NCBI GenBank assembly: GCA_900539865.1
Contig: UQDS01000003.1
Location: 62,001 to 126,000 of the forward strand
Length of the DNA: 64,000 bases
From: an uncultured Mollicutes bacterium
GTDB taxonomy: Bacteria; Bacillota_I; Bacilli_A; RFN20; CAG-288
Reading direction: 5' to 3'
The notes under the pieces were generated by a model. It was given only the letters and a program-made list of their open reading frames with translations. It did not search any database and was not told the DNA's origin. The first letter of the stretch is position 1; each line of letters begins with the position of its first letter. Below are positions 17,257 through 25,396 of the stretch, in pieces. A program made the translations under genes and the position numbers.

Positions 17257-19224
17257 ATGTCTTGTAATCACGGTTCTTGCTCTCACCATCATCACCATCA
17301 TCATAACCACGAGAAGTGGCTTAATATCGCACTCTTCGTTTTTGGTTCTCTCACATTGCTTGTCGGGTTTATATTACAAAAATTAGACACCTCCATCTAT
17401 CAAGATATTTTATGGTCACACTTTAGCGATTCTCAATTTTATACTTCTTATTCTTTCATCGCTTTTGTCTTATACACTCTCGGTTATCTACCTTTACTTG
17501 TCAAAACCTCTATCTCCAGCTATCACGAAATGAAAGAAGGCTCCTTTTTTAACGAATTCTTACTCATGATCATTGCCACATTAGGCGCTTTTGCAATCAA
17601 TCAATACAAAGAGTCTCTATTTGTCATTCTCTTCTCTATCATCGGCGAACTCTTAGAAAACTATGCCACAGATAAATCAAAAGCATCGATTCAAAAACTT
17701 GTCAATTCTATGCCTCTTTACGCTCACTATGTAACAGATGATCACCAAGTGATAGAAAAGCAACCAGAAGAGTTAAAAGTCGGAGATCTCATTGAAATAA
17801 GGCCCGGAGAAAAAGTTCCGGTGGACGGCATCATTGAAAACGGAAGTTCAACCTTTGACCTTTCTTCCTTAACAGGAGAATCGCTGCCGCTTGATAAAAA
17901 CGCCGGAGACGAAATCTTCTCGGGAAGTATCAATTTATCTTCGCTTATCACCTTGCGTGTAAAGAAAGAATACAAGAACTCCACTCTCAGTAAAATCATG
18001 CAACTCATCCAAGAAGAGGAAGGCAAAAAAGCAAAAGCAGAACGTTTTATCTCTCGTTTTGCATCTATCTATACACCGCTTGTCATCTTAATTTCCCTCA
18101 CTGTATTTCTTGTCGGTTTTGGACTTTCCAACTGGGATTTTGCAAACGGTGGAAAAGATTGGTTATACAAAGCCTTATCCTTACTTTTAATCTCTTGTCC
18201 GTGTTCTCTTGTCATCGCCGTTCCTATCACCTTCTTCGCTGGTATTGGCTCTGCATCTCGACTTGGAATTTTGATCAAAGGATCCATTTCTTTAGAGCAA
18301 TTAAGCAAGGCCAAAACCTTTATCTTTGATAAAACAGGAACGCTAACCAAAGGTAAATTCGCGTTGATTTATAACGGCGATCCCGAGTATTTAAAAATCG
18401 CAGCCTCTCTGGAAAGTAAAAGTTCTCATCCTCTTTCTAAAGCGATTGTAGATCATTATCAAGGTCCGTTATATGTAGTATCTTTATTCGAAAACATCTC
18501 CGGAAAAGGTATTAAGGGTGTCATAAAGTCCAAAACATACTTTATCGGTTCTGCTTCTTTCTTAAAAGATCAAAACATTGCAGTCGTTCCAAGTGAAACA
18601 CCTTTTAAAGAGTTGTTCTTAGGCTGTAAAGAAGATGGCTTCTTAGCCTCCTTCATCGTCCGTGACGAAGTAAAAGAAGAAGCCAAAGAAGCGATGAACG
18701 ATTTGAAAAAAGAAGGCGTGTTAAAAACACTCATCCTCTCTGGTGACGAAGAAGGTATCGTCAAAGAAGTCAAAAAAGAAGTCTCTATCGACGACTATCA
18801 AGCATCCCTTTTACCCCAAGAAAAACTTAACGCCATCAAAGAGATGAACAAGCAAAGTAAACTTTGTTATGTCGGCGATGGCATCAATGACTCTCCTTCT
18901 CTTTTAGCAGCAGACGTTGGCATCAGCATGGGTGCTTTAGGAAGCGATGCTGCCATTGAAGCTAGCGACATTGTCATCTTAAATGATGATTTGAGAAAAG
19001 TCCCCGAAGCCAAGCGACTCGCACGTCGAACAATGATTGTCCTCTTTGTTGGAATTCTTCTCTCTCTTCTATTAAAAGTTCTATTCATGGTTTTAGTCAC
19101 CAGCGGTGTCTTAGGGCAATACGCTATGCTTGTCTCTTCCATCTCTGACACAGGCGTCATGGTTCTTTGTGTTATAAACTCGCTACAAATGCTTCTTTAT
19201 CATCCAAAATATATCAAGCCATAA
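17257..19224 (+). CDS. zntA: Zn2+/Cd2+ (P1B-type) exporting ATPase
   Basis: Heavy-metal efflux pump. The N-terminus is a short metal-binding tail, MSCNHGSC followed by seven His (9-16), instead of the usual HMA domain. The metal path motif CPC lies at 314-316, the actuator TGES at 206-209 and the phosphorylation site DKTGT at 358-362. The P1B signature SSHPLSKA and the hinge GDGINDSPSLLAADVGISMG are intact. About 655 residues is normal for a form without HMA. The ATG at 17257 has GGAGG 6 nt upstream; the longer frame from 17209 begins inside the promoter. Zn/Cd rather than Cu is inferred from the His-rich tail and the operator type. It ends at a bidirectional terminator. Confidence 0.93.
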   Translation: MSCNHGSCSHHHHHHHNHEKWLNIALFVFGSLTLLVGFILQKLDTSIYQDILWSHFSDSQFYTSYSFIAFVLYTLGYLPLLVKTSISSYHEMKEGSFFNEFLLMIIATLGAFAINQYKESLFVILFSIIGELLENYATDKSKASIQKLVNSMPLYAHYVTDDHQVIEKQPEELKVGDLIEIRPGEKVPVDGIIENGSSTFDLSSLTGESLPLDKNAGDEIFSGSINLSSLITLRVKKEYKNSTLSKIMQLIQEEEGKKAKAERFISRFASIYTPLVILISLTVFLVGFGLSNWDFANGGKDWLYKALSLLLISCPCSLVIAVPITFFAGIGSASRLGILIKGSISLEQLSKAKTFIFDKTGTLTKGKFALIYNGDPEYLKIAASLESKSSHPLSKAIVDHYQGPLYVVSLFENISGKGIKGVIKSKTYFIGSASFLKDQNIAVVPSETPFKELFLGCKEDGFLASFIVRDEVKEEAKEAMNDLKKEGVLKTLILSGDEEGIVKEVKKEVSIDDYQASLLPQEKLNAIKEMNKQSKLCYVGDGINDSPSLLAADVGISMGALGSDAAIEASDIVILNDDLRKVPEAKRLARRTMIVLFVGILLSLLLKVLFMVLVTSGVLGQYAMLVSSISDTGVMVLCVINSLQMLLYHPKYIKP

Positions 19225-19229
19225 CAAAA

Positions 19230-19272
19230 GGGCTCTTAGAAACTATTTTGTTTCTTAAGAGCCCTATTTTTT
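19230..19272. terminator. Bidirectional terminator between zntA and the P-II operon
   Basis: GGGCTCTTAGAAAC pairs with GTTTCTTAAGAGCCC around TATTTT, followed by TATTTTTTATT. An A-rich flank on the other side allows use by the opposing operon. Confidence 0.85.
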
Positions 19273-19603
19273 ATTCCTGTTCAACGGGTGTTAAACCAAT
19301 CGCTTCCGTGATTGGCAAAGACAAAACAATGCCGTGTCCTTGTGTTGCAAGACCTGCATCATCATAAATTTTCTTCATGACAGAATCTTTGATCTCTCGT
19401 TCTACAACGATAAAGACAATCTCTTTTTCCGGTTGAATGTTGATTCCATAAAACTTTGTTAATTCCGGATTACCGGTACCTCTGGCGACAGTGATTGTTC
19501 CGCCTTTCGACCCTTGGCTGTAGGCCGCATTCATAACGAGATCCGTATACCCTTTATTGACAATCGCTAAGATCAACTCATATTTTTTCTGGTCGTTTTC
19601 CAT
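19271..19603 (-). CDS. P-II-like (GlnB/GlnK-type) regulatory protein
   Basis: A 110-residue P-II-fold protein. Recognisable elements are the N-terminal strand YELILAIVNKGYTDLVMNAA, the loop GSKGGTITVARGTG (equivalent of the T-loop base) and the C-terminal strand EKEIVFIVVERE followed by TQGHGIVLSLPITEAIGL. It probably forms a trimer that binds a small ligand and controls the adjacent membrane protein. The conserved Tyr of canonical GlnB T-loops is not evident, so classical uridylylation is unlikely. It overlaps the upstream P-II-like gene by 26 bp and has its own GGGAG site. It is the third gene of the DUF1538 operon. Confidence 0.85.
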   Translation of the reverse strand: MENDQKKYELILAIVNKGYTDLVMNAAYSQGSKGGTITVARGTGNPELTKFYGINIQPEKEIVFIVVEREIKDSVMKKIYDDAGLATQGHGIVLSLPITEAIGLTPVEQE

Positions 19604-20042
19604 TGTTTTTCTCCCTTATCTTTCGGTTTTGATCAGCGAGGAATTGATAAGACGCAACACCTCCTATACTATCGATAGGACAAGTGAAGGCAATACCTTT
19701 TGCCGCTCGCGATATTTGAAACCTAGCTTTTGCAATATCTAACATCTTTTGAACGTCTTCTTCTCTACAAAACGTGAGAAGAATCTCTTTTTTAGTAGAG
19801 TCTGGACCCAAGATATTGCGGTATTGATCCGGTGGCATCGAATAGGAGTACAAGACTAATGTCATACTCGCTCCAGCCTTCTCATAAGCCTCAATGTAAT
19901 AATGCGATTGATTGCGGTTGATAATTGTGACAAGCATGACCATAGAGCTGATTTCATTTTGCTGCTCGTATGGTATTTTTTCTTTCTCCTCCGCTTTATC
20001 GCTGAGAATCATTCTCTTTTTTCTTTGAAACCATTGAAACAT
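19578..20042 (-). CDS. Second P-II-like protein with N-terminal extension
   Basis: About 154 residues. After a ~35-residue basic and charged extension, the protein has a P-II-like strand-helix start (SSMVMLVTIINRNQSHYYIEAYEKAGAS, in part) and a C-terminal half with ILLTFCREEDVQKMLDIA and GIAFTCPIDSIGGV. The latter parallels GIVLSLPITEAIG of the neighbour, supporting paralogy. The ATG at 20042 is chosen because GAGG lies 6 nt upstream; the alternative GTG at 20054 would overlap the upstream stop. It lies between the DUF1538 gene and the other P-II gene, so the three likely act as one module. Confidence 0.78.
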   Translation of the reverse strand: MFQWFQRKKRMILSDKAEEKEKIPYEQQNEISSMVMLVTIINRNQSHYYIEAYEKAGASMTLVLYSYSMPPDQYRNILGPDSTKKEILLTFCREEDVQKMLDIAKARFQISRAAKGIAFTCPIDSIGGVASYQFLADQNRKIREKNNGKRPEKI

Positions 20043-20050
20043 AACACACC

Positions 20051-21691
20051 TCACTCTTCATTCGGCAAAGGAAGATGAATGATCTGATTATCATCCTTTT
20101 CAATCAAGGACAAGAGTTCCTTCTTTTCCTCAATCGCCATCTTAATCTCACCGATAATACCAACAAATTCCATCGCGATGATCGGCATAATAGACATCAA
20201 TCCCACAACGCCAAACCCATTTCGCAACAATGTATTTCCAAAGGATTCCCCTCCCTGCAAAGAATAGAAGGAAGTGTAGCCGATAAACATCGGTAAAAAG
20301 AAACAGCTAGCCATCGTTCCCGTAGCAACTCCGGCAGCATCAATTGCAATACCGACATAGATTTCCGGCGTGATGAATGAAAGTGCCATCGCAATGATAA
20401 AAAGAGGAATGATAAAGTAGATGAAGTCGATGTCATAAGTGATACGGAAGGAGTTTAAAAGCAGCGCGAAAGAAGTTGCAACGCCAAGGCTGACATAAAT
20501 AATCGCTTTAGAGATAACACCCAAAGAAACTTCGTTAACAGTGTTTGCAAGAATGCCAACGCTAGGTTCAGCAAGCATGGAGATGAAGCCTAAAACAATC
20601 GAGAATAAGATCAATAAAGGCAAAGCCATATTCTGTTGCACAGCGATGTATTTACCTAACGAAAAGGCAAAAGGAATAAAGCCGCTTTCCGCTCCTAAGA
20701 AGAATAAGACAATGCCAATGTAAGTGTAAACAAAACCGATGATAATACTGAGCAACTCTTTTCCGCGAATGCGTTCTTTCAGCTGGAAAAAGATAAAAAA
20801 CAAGACAATCGGGGCGATAGATAAAGAAACATTTTTGATAGAGTGTACCATATTGGTTGCATAAAGAGCGCCCATTTGTTGGTAGTTTTCCAACGGTTTA
20901 ACCATGGAATCTACAATTGCAGAAGAAGCTTGCGGATCAAATTTTTGTCCCAAGATATTTTCAATCGATTCAATGCCTCCTGTATTGTTGAGAATGATAG
21001 AGAAAATCATAGCCATTAATACCGCACCTAAAGAACACAAACCTGAATAACCAAAGGAATCATCTTCCGCCTTCTCGCCGCCTAAAACACGCGCCACACC
21101 AACACCAAAAGAAATGATAAAAGGAACCGTGATCACACCTGTGGTGACACCGCCTGCATCAAAGATAATGGTAAAGAAATCGTGGTTTGCAAAAGCACCT
21201 AGGGTAAAGACAAGACCATATCCTATGACAAGCCAATAGCGAAGCGGTTTATTGTAAATGACACGCAAGACGGCGATGACCATAAAAGCGCCGACGCCGA
21301 GGGCTGCCACAATAATCAAAGGCCAGGAAGGACCTCCTTCGTGAATACGGTTGGCAAGAACACTTAAATCCGGCTCTGCTAATGTGGTTAAAACACCTAA
21401 GAGGAATGCAACAAAAAGGAGCATCCCTACTTTTTTCTTTTTTGTCAAAGTTTGCGAAACCTTTTCTCCGATTTTTGCTATGGATTTCTCAGCGCCGATA
21501 GTAAATAAAGCAATGCCGATAATCAATGCTGGAATAGAAATCAGCAAGGAAGCCATAACCGGGCCGAATTTATCCCCGCTCACTTCCACTGACATTCCCG
21601 GAATACTAAAAACAAGCAAGAACAAAACCAACATAATCGGAAGGATTGCAAATGTCGCTTCTTTCAATCGCAGTAATATTTCTTTTTTCAC
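20051..21691 (-). CDS. DUF1538 multi-span membrane protein
   Basis: A ~546-residue polytopic membrane protein with about 12 hydrophobic segments and an internal duplication. The motif GVLTTLAEPDLSVLANRI in the first half is repeated as GFISMLAEPSVGILANTV in the second half. This double AEP-x(4)-LAN pattern identifies the DUF1538 family, whose members often adjoin P-II genes and are thought to be transporters; the substrate is unknown. The frame extends to 21757, but AAAGGAG lies 8 nt before a GTG at 21691, inside the longer frame, so the GTG is the likely start. It is the first gene of a three-gene operon. Confidence 0.88.
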   Translation of the reverse strand: MKKEILLRLKEATFAILPIMLVLFLLVFSIPGMSVEVSGDKFGPVMASLLISIPALIIGIALFTIGAEKSIAKIGEKVSQTLTKKKKVGMLLFVAFLLGVLTTLAEPDLSVLANRIHEGGPSWPLIIVAALGVGAFMVIAVLRVIYNKPLRYWLVIGYGLVFTLGAFANHDFFTIIFDAGGVTTGVITVPFIISFGVGVARVLGGEKAEDDSFGYSGLCSLGAVLMAMIFSIILNNTGGIESIENILGQKFDPQASSAIVDSMVKPLENYQQMGALYATNMVHSIKNVSLSIAPIVLFFIFFQLKERIRGKELLSIIIGFVYTYIGIVLFFLGAESGFIPFAFSLGKYIAVQQNMALPLLILFSIVLGFISMLAEPSVGILANTVNEVSLGVISKAIIYVSLGVATSFALLLNSFRITYDIDFIYFIIPLFIIAMALSFITPEIYVGIAIDAAGVATGTMASCFFLPMFIGYTSFYSLQGGESFGNTLLRNGFGVVGLMSIMPIIAMEFVGIIGEIKMAIEEKKELLSLIEKDDNQIIHLPLPNEE

Positions 21692-21754
21692 ACTTTGCTC
21701 TCCTTTCATTATTTCTATTTTAATGGATGATGAAAACAAATTAAAGTCAAAGCA

Positions 21755-21782
21755 CAAAAAATACCCTCCTAAGGGAGGGTAT
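21755..21782 (-). terminator. Intrinsic terminator of the 21796-23019 gene
   Basis: ATACCCTCC and GGAGGGTAT form a 9-bp stem with a CTTA loop, followed on the minus strand by six T. Confidence 0.88.
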
Positions 21783-21795
21783 CATTATTAACAAA

Positions 21796-23019
21796 TTAGG
21801 AACGAGCCTGATAAACCGCTTTTTGTTCGCCGCCATTTGTACCCATAGGCGGAGCGATTTTATTCATGACGAAGACCGCACGGATCAAGTTAGCGCCGAT
21901 GATAATCATCATGCTGTAAGAAGGATTTAAGAAGCCCATGGCCATTGCGAGAAGAGAACAGCAGAGGGACATGCCAACAGAAGTGTTGATCGCATGCCAG
22001 TAGTTAGATTCGCGATAGAGAGAAGTCTTTTTCTTAAAGAAGATGATGACAAAGATAGAAGAGATAAGAATACAGACAACGTTTGTGATAGAAATCGACA
22101 AGATATTCATCCAGACCGATTTGAGCATGTAATCTCTTGCGGATTGATCAGCGAGAAGGACAAAGTTATTTAAATTCTTGGTTCCTTCACTTTCTGTGGT
22201 CTTACCGACCATGAAATCATATAACGACGCATTCGGAACAACATTGCATTTCTTTAAACCGATAGAAAGATTACCAGCATAAGTGTAACTCGGAGAAACA
22301 TTTGCAGTTGTGGATTTCAGGTTATAGAAATAAACAGCTAAATAATCTTTGGCGAAGATAGCATAAGAAGAAGGTGCGCGTTTGATTTCGCCGGTACCGA
22401 CCTGCTTCTGGAAAATCAAGTCATCGACAATGCCGGAAACCACTTTGGTGAAGTCAGCATCCTGATAAGAAAGTTGCGGGAGATAGAAGGCTTGGAGATA
22501 ACGGAATCTTGTTTCCTTAGTGACAGTAACAATTGTTCCATCGCTCTGCTTTTCTTGTGTTTCAACTGTTCTTAACGCAGAGACACAATCATAAAAAACT
22601 TCATATGTTTTTTTATTTTTATCGTCAACAACATCTCTAGTGAAGGAGACAAGTTCCGCAGTGGTGTTTTCACCATTGTATTCGTTTTCCCAATTGTTGG
22701 TATCGGAAGAAGCAGCAAATTCTTTTAATCCGCTGTAATCAAGAACCAATTCACCGCTGTCTTTATCTTCGACAACTTTGATCGATTTGAAATAATCTTC
22801 TTCAAACATGATGTACTTTAAACCAGTGTCAACTTCAAAGTTGACGTTCGCAAAGACTTGTCCAGCGTTAGTTTGATATCCGCTAGAAAGACTTGGAATC
22901 CAAGGTAAAAAGACAGAGAAGACAAATAATATAAGAGTGACATACCACTTCATCTTACGGTTGTCGAGACAGGCCTGGTTGCTGAAGAGACCTTTAAATA
23001 TGTTTTTAAACGTTTCCAT
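21796..23019 (-). CDS. Membrane protein with large outer domain, DUF1189-like
   Basis: A 407-residue protein. A cytoplasmic start (FKNIFKGLFSNQ) leads into membrane helix 1 at about 25-45 (YVTLILFVFSVFLPWIP). A ~250-residue outer domain follows, then three more helices in the last 120 residues (NILSISITNVVCILISSIF, CCSLLAMAMGFL and MMIIIGANLIRAVFVM). The layout of a first helix after a short amphipathic start, one outer domain and a C-terminal helix bundle resembles DUF1189 proteins, which are linked to maltodextrin loci in some Firmicutes; this is a weak match by eye. The ATG at 23019 has GAGG 6 nt upstream; the GTG at 23031 overlaps that site. It is monocistronic. Confidence 0.75.
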   Translation of the reverse strand: METFKNIFKGLFSNQACLDNRKMKWYVTLILFVFSVFLPWIPSLSSGYQTNAGQVFANVNFEVDTGLKYIMFEEDYFKSIKVVEDKDSGELVLDYSGLKEFAASSDTNNWENEYNGENTTAELVSFTRDVVDDKNKKTYEVFYDCVSALRTVETQEKQSDGTIVTVTKETRFRYLQAFYLPQLSYQDADFTKVVSGIVDDLIFQKQVGTGEIKRAPSSYAIFAKDYLAVYFYNLKSTTANVSPSYTYAGNLSIGLKKCNVVPNASLYDFMVGKTTESEGTKNLNNFVLLADQSARDYMLKSVWMNILSISITNVVCILISSIFVIIFFKKKTSLYRESNYWHAINTSVGMSLCCSLLAMAMGFLNPSYSMMIIIGANLIRAVFVMNKIAPPMGTNGGEQKAVYQARS

Positions 23020-23067
23020 TTGATACCTCACGAAACATAAATATATATATCATATATGCAATTAAAT

Positions 23068-23096
23068 ATTATCTCTTAAAATGTTGAATTTTACAA
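23068..23096 (-). promoter_or_regulatory. Promoter of the 21796-23019 membrane protein
   Basis: TTGTAA (23091-23096 read on minus), 17-nt spacer, GATAAT (23068-23073), 48 bases before the start. Confidence 0.55.
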
Positions 23097-23334
23097 TGAC
23101 AAAAAGTTTAAATTATAAAGAAATCTAAAAAAAGAAATAGAAAAAGCAAAATCTTTTATCTTCTCTCGAGATAATTTTGTCCAAAACAATGGCGTTTTTA
23201 AAAATTTTTTCTTTGATTTCTTTTTGAGTTTCCTCCCGATATTATCGAGTTTTATAAATCGTTTAACAGCAAATTATCAAATTAACAACTTATTTTAAAA
23301 TACAAATCGTTAATTTCTTTTTTTACCTTTATTA

Positions 23335-23363
23335 TTGAATTTATGGAAAAAATAAACTATAAT
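23335..23363 (+). promoter_or_regulatory. Promoter of the BusR-like gene
   Basis: TTGAAT (23335-23340), 17-nt spacer, perfect TATAAT (23358-23363), 30 bases before the ATG at 23394. Confidence 0.72.
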
Positions 23364-23393
23364 TTAGACACCAATATTGGAGGAAATATATTT

Positions 23394-24038
23394 ATGGCAA
23401 AAGAAAGATCTACCCCTCGTTATATCAAAATCGCTCAAGATGTCTGCGGTAAGATTCTCACCGGAGAATACCCCGAGGGTACACTTCTCAAAGGACGTTC
23501 CATTTTAGGCGCTTCTTACGGCGTTTCCCCGGAAACTGTTAGAAAAGCCCTCAATATCCTTGAAAAAGAAAAAGTCGTCTCTTCTAAGAGAGGCGTCGGT
23601 GTCTTTGTCGATTCTGTCTTACACGCTCAAGAATTCGCTAATAAGTGGAGAGCAGAAACTCAGATCAAGGACAAATACGCTGATCTTGAAAAGCTTCTCA
23701 TCGAAGAAAAAGCTCTTCAGGAAAAGATTCGCACCGCTATCGATGATATGAAGGATTCCTTCACTTATCAGACAACCGAAGCTGTCAAGTTCTCTCAGGT
23801 TGAAGTTCCCTCCGACTCTTGGATCATTGGCAAGTCTGTCGGCGAAGTTTATTTCTGGAACTACACAGAAGCAACGATTGTCGCAGTCATCGGTGCTGAT
23901 AACATCGCTAAGCAGTCTGTCGGTCCGGACTTCGTTTTCTCCGGCGGTGACAAGATCATCTTTGTTGGCAAAGACGGTCTCACCTTCGACAGAGTTCTCT
24001 CCTTCCTCACCTATGGTGTCATCAACCAAGGCGAATAA
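23394..24038 (+). CDS. GntR-family regulator with RCK_C domain, BusR-like
   Basis: A 214-residue DNA-binding regulator. Residues 1-75 are a GntR winged helix (PRYIKIAQDVCGKILTGEYPEG and ASYGVSPETVRKALNILEKE, each shortened here from the full helix). A coiled coil follows at ~85-130. Residues ~135-214 form an RCK_C (TrkA_C) domain with SWIIGKSVGE and GGDKIIFVG. This order is that of BusR, which binds cyclic-di-AMP in the RCK_C domain and represses osmolyte uptake. The ligand here is inferred from architecture. The frame extends to 23343, but GGAGG precedes the ATG at 23394 and the -10 lies inside the longer frame. The gene is not beside a transporter, so its targets are unknown. Confidence 0.85.
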   Translation: MAKERSTPRYIKIAQDVCGKILTGEYPEGTLLKGRSILGASYGVSPETVRKALNILEKEKVVSSKRGVGVFVDSVLHAQEFANKWRAETQIKDKYADLEKLLIEEKALQEKIRTAIDDMKDSFTYQTTEAVKFSQVEVPSDSWIIGKSVGEVYFWNYTEATIVAVIGADNIAKQSVGPDFVFSGGDKIIFVGKDGLTFDRVLSFLTYGVINQGE

Positions 24039-24056
24039 TTCTTCTTTTCGTATCTT

Positions 24057-24083
24057 AAGCCCCCATTAGGGGGCTTTTCTTTT
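24057..24083 (+). terminator. Intrinsic terminator of the BusR-like gene
   Basis: AAGCCCCC-ATTA-GGGGGCTT stem followed by TTCTTTTT. Confidence 0.9.
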
Positions 24084-24244
24084 TACCGTTTTTTTCTCCC
24101 TGTTCAGCACAAAAGAAAACGTATATAAAAAACAAAAGATTGCTTATTAATAAAAGTAATGATTTTAACGTATTTTTATGAAATGATTTTATTTGAATTG
24201 ATGAAAATTCACTCAAAAAGAAAACACATATATTTCTTTTCTTC

Positions 24245-24273
24245 TTGACACCCCATTCTAGAAAGATTATTCT
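24245..24273 (+). promoter_or_regulatory. Promoter of the TPR-like gene pair
   Basis: Consensus -35 TTGACA (24245-24250), 17-nt spacer, TATTCT (24268-24273). The leader would be about 80 bases. Confidence 0.7.
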
Positions 24274-24358
24274 TTCATTCATATGTGCTATGATCAATCG
24301 CTTCTAAATGACTATAGAGTGAATACATTCATGCCATATCTGACGATAGGAGGTAATT

Positions 24359-25396
24359 ATGGACTTAGCTGAAACACTAATATCTATCAGAGAAAATTTG
24401 ACAGATAACCATATGAAAAACGTTGAACTATTAGTGGGAGAGTTCCAAAAAGAAGCAGATCCTTTTTTTGCTCTATCGTTATATGAAGATATCATTCAAA
24501 TGATAAAAGATGAACTTCACGCTTGTAACGAACAAGATGATTTCCGCTGCCGCGCTTACATTCTTTCTAAACTCAATGTGATATATGAAAAGAAACTGCT
24601 TGAATTAAAAATTGCAATTGATAACTCAAAAGATGATTTTGCAAAAGGTCTTTCGGATATCTTGCTAAGAGAAAGTAGAAAAATACTTAATAATATTCAG
24701 GAGAATTATCAAGTTCCTGTCACTTTCTACTGTTGTTATACTCCTATGGAATCTTTGTTAATCCACAAATTCTTCCCGGCAGATTTAGGGGTCGAACTCA
24801 CGTTTGATTTTGGATCTTTGCTCCTGCTTACCGGTCAGATATATTTTTTTAAGGATGACCCTGAAGCTGCGATTGATTTCATGAAAGAAGCAATATCTTA
24901 TAATCCTGTAAACAGCGAGTTCTTAATCCAAACGGCCGAGATGGAGCGAGCAAGAGGCAATAAAATAACCAGTTTTACCTATCTTGATAAGGCGATGGAT
25001 TATGTCTTCGAAGAGTACTACTTCTTTAACATTCTGAGCAAAAAAGCAGACTATCTTGAAGATGATGGAGATAGTGAACATGCTGAAATGTTACGAAAAG
25101 TGATTGAAAACGCTAGTGGATGTTATTTATATATTAAAAATCCACCCCTCGATCTTCCCAAACGCCAAGAACATCTTCTCTTTGTTTCCGAATTAGAAAA
25201 TGCCGGAATCAATTTTACAATCTCTGATGATGTCATTGAATTATTAAAAGAAAAATTCCTTGACAAAGAAATCTCGATAGAAGAACATCTTTATTACTCT
25301 ACTTTACTCATGGCCTTAATCCCTTTAGAAGAATATGAAAACATCAACAATAAATATGTCAATAAACAAGGAGCCAAACATGACACAAACGGATAA
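24359..25396 (+). CDS. TPR-like helical repeat protein, unknown function (first of tandem pair)
   Basis: A 345-residue soluble protein made of helical hairpins. One region is a recognisable tetratricopeptide unit: LLLLTGQIYFFKDDPEAAIDF followed by MKEAISYNPVN, then a second unit around AEMERARGNKITSFTYLDKAM (segments shortened). No signal peptide or catalytic motif is visible. GGAGG lies 5 nt before the ATG. The next gene encodes a paralogue of similar size and overlaps it by 17 bp, so the two products probably interact. The function could be a scaffold or peptide-sensing regulator, but there is no N-terminal HTH as in Rgg/PlcR-type sensors. Confidence 0.75.
   Translation: MDLAETLISIRENLTDNHMKNVELLVGEFQKEADPFFALSLYEDIIQMIKDELHACNEQDDFRCRAYILSKLNVIYEKKLLELKIAIDNSKDDFAKGLSDILLRESRKILNNIQENYQVPVTFYCCYTPMESLLIHKFFPADLGVELTFDFGSLLLLTGQIYFFKDDPEAAIDFMKEAISYNPVNSEFLIQTAEMERARGNKITSFTYLDKAMDYVFEEYYFFNILSKKADYLEDDGDSEHAEMLRKVIENASGCYLYIKNPPLDLPKRQEHLLFVSELENAGINFTISDDVIELLKEKFLDKEISIEEHLYYSTLLMALIPLEEYENINNKYVNKQGAKHDTNG

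Larger units (their letters stand above)
23020..23393. other. Divergent intergenic region, membrane protein / BusR-like regulator
   Basis: Very AT-rich. It holds one promoter for each flanking gene (listed separately) and nothing else I can support. Confidence 0.6.
24039..24358. other. Intergenic region before the TPR-like pair
   Basis: Contains the terminator of the BusR-like gene and, at its far end, the promoter of the TPR-like pair. The 160 bases between are AT-rich with no open frame or structure I can support. Confidence 0.6.
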
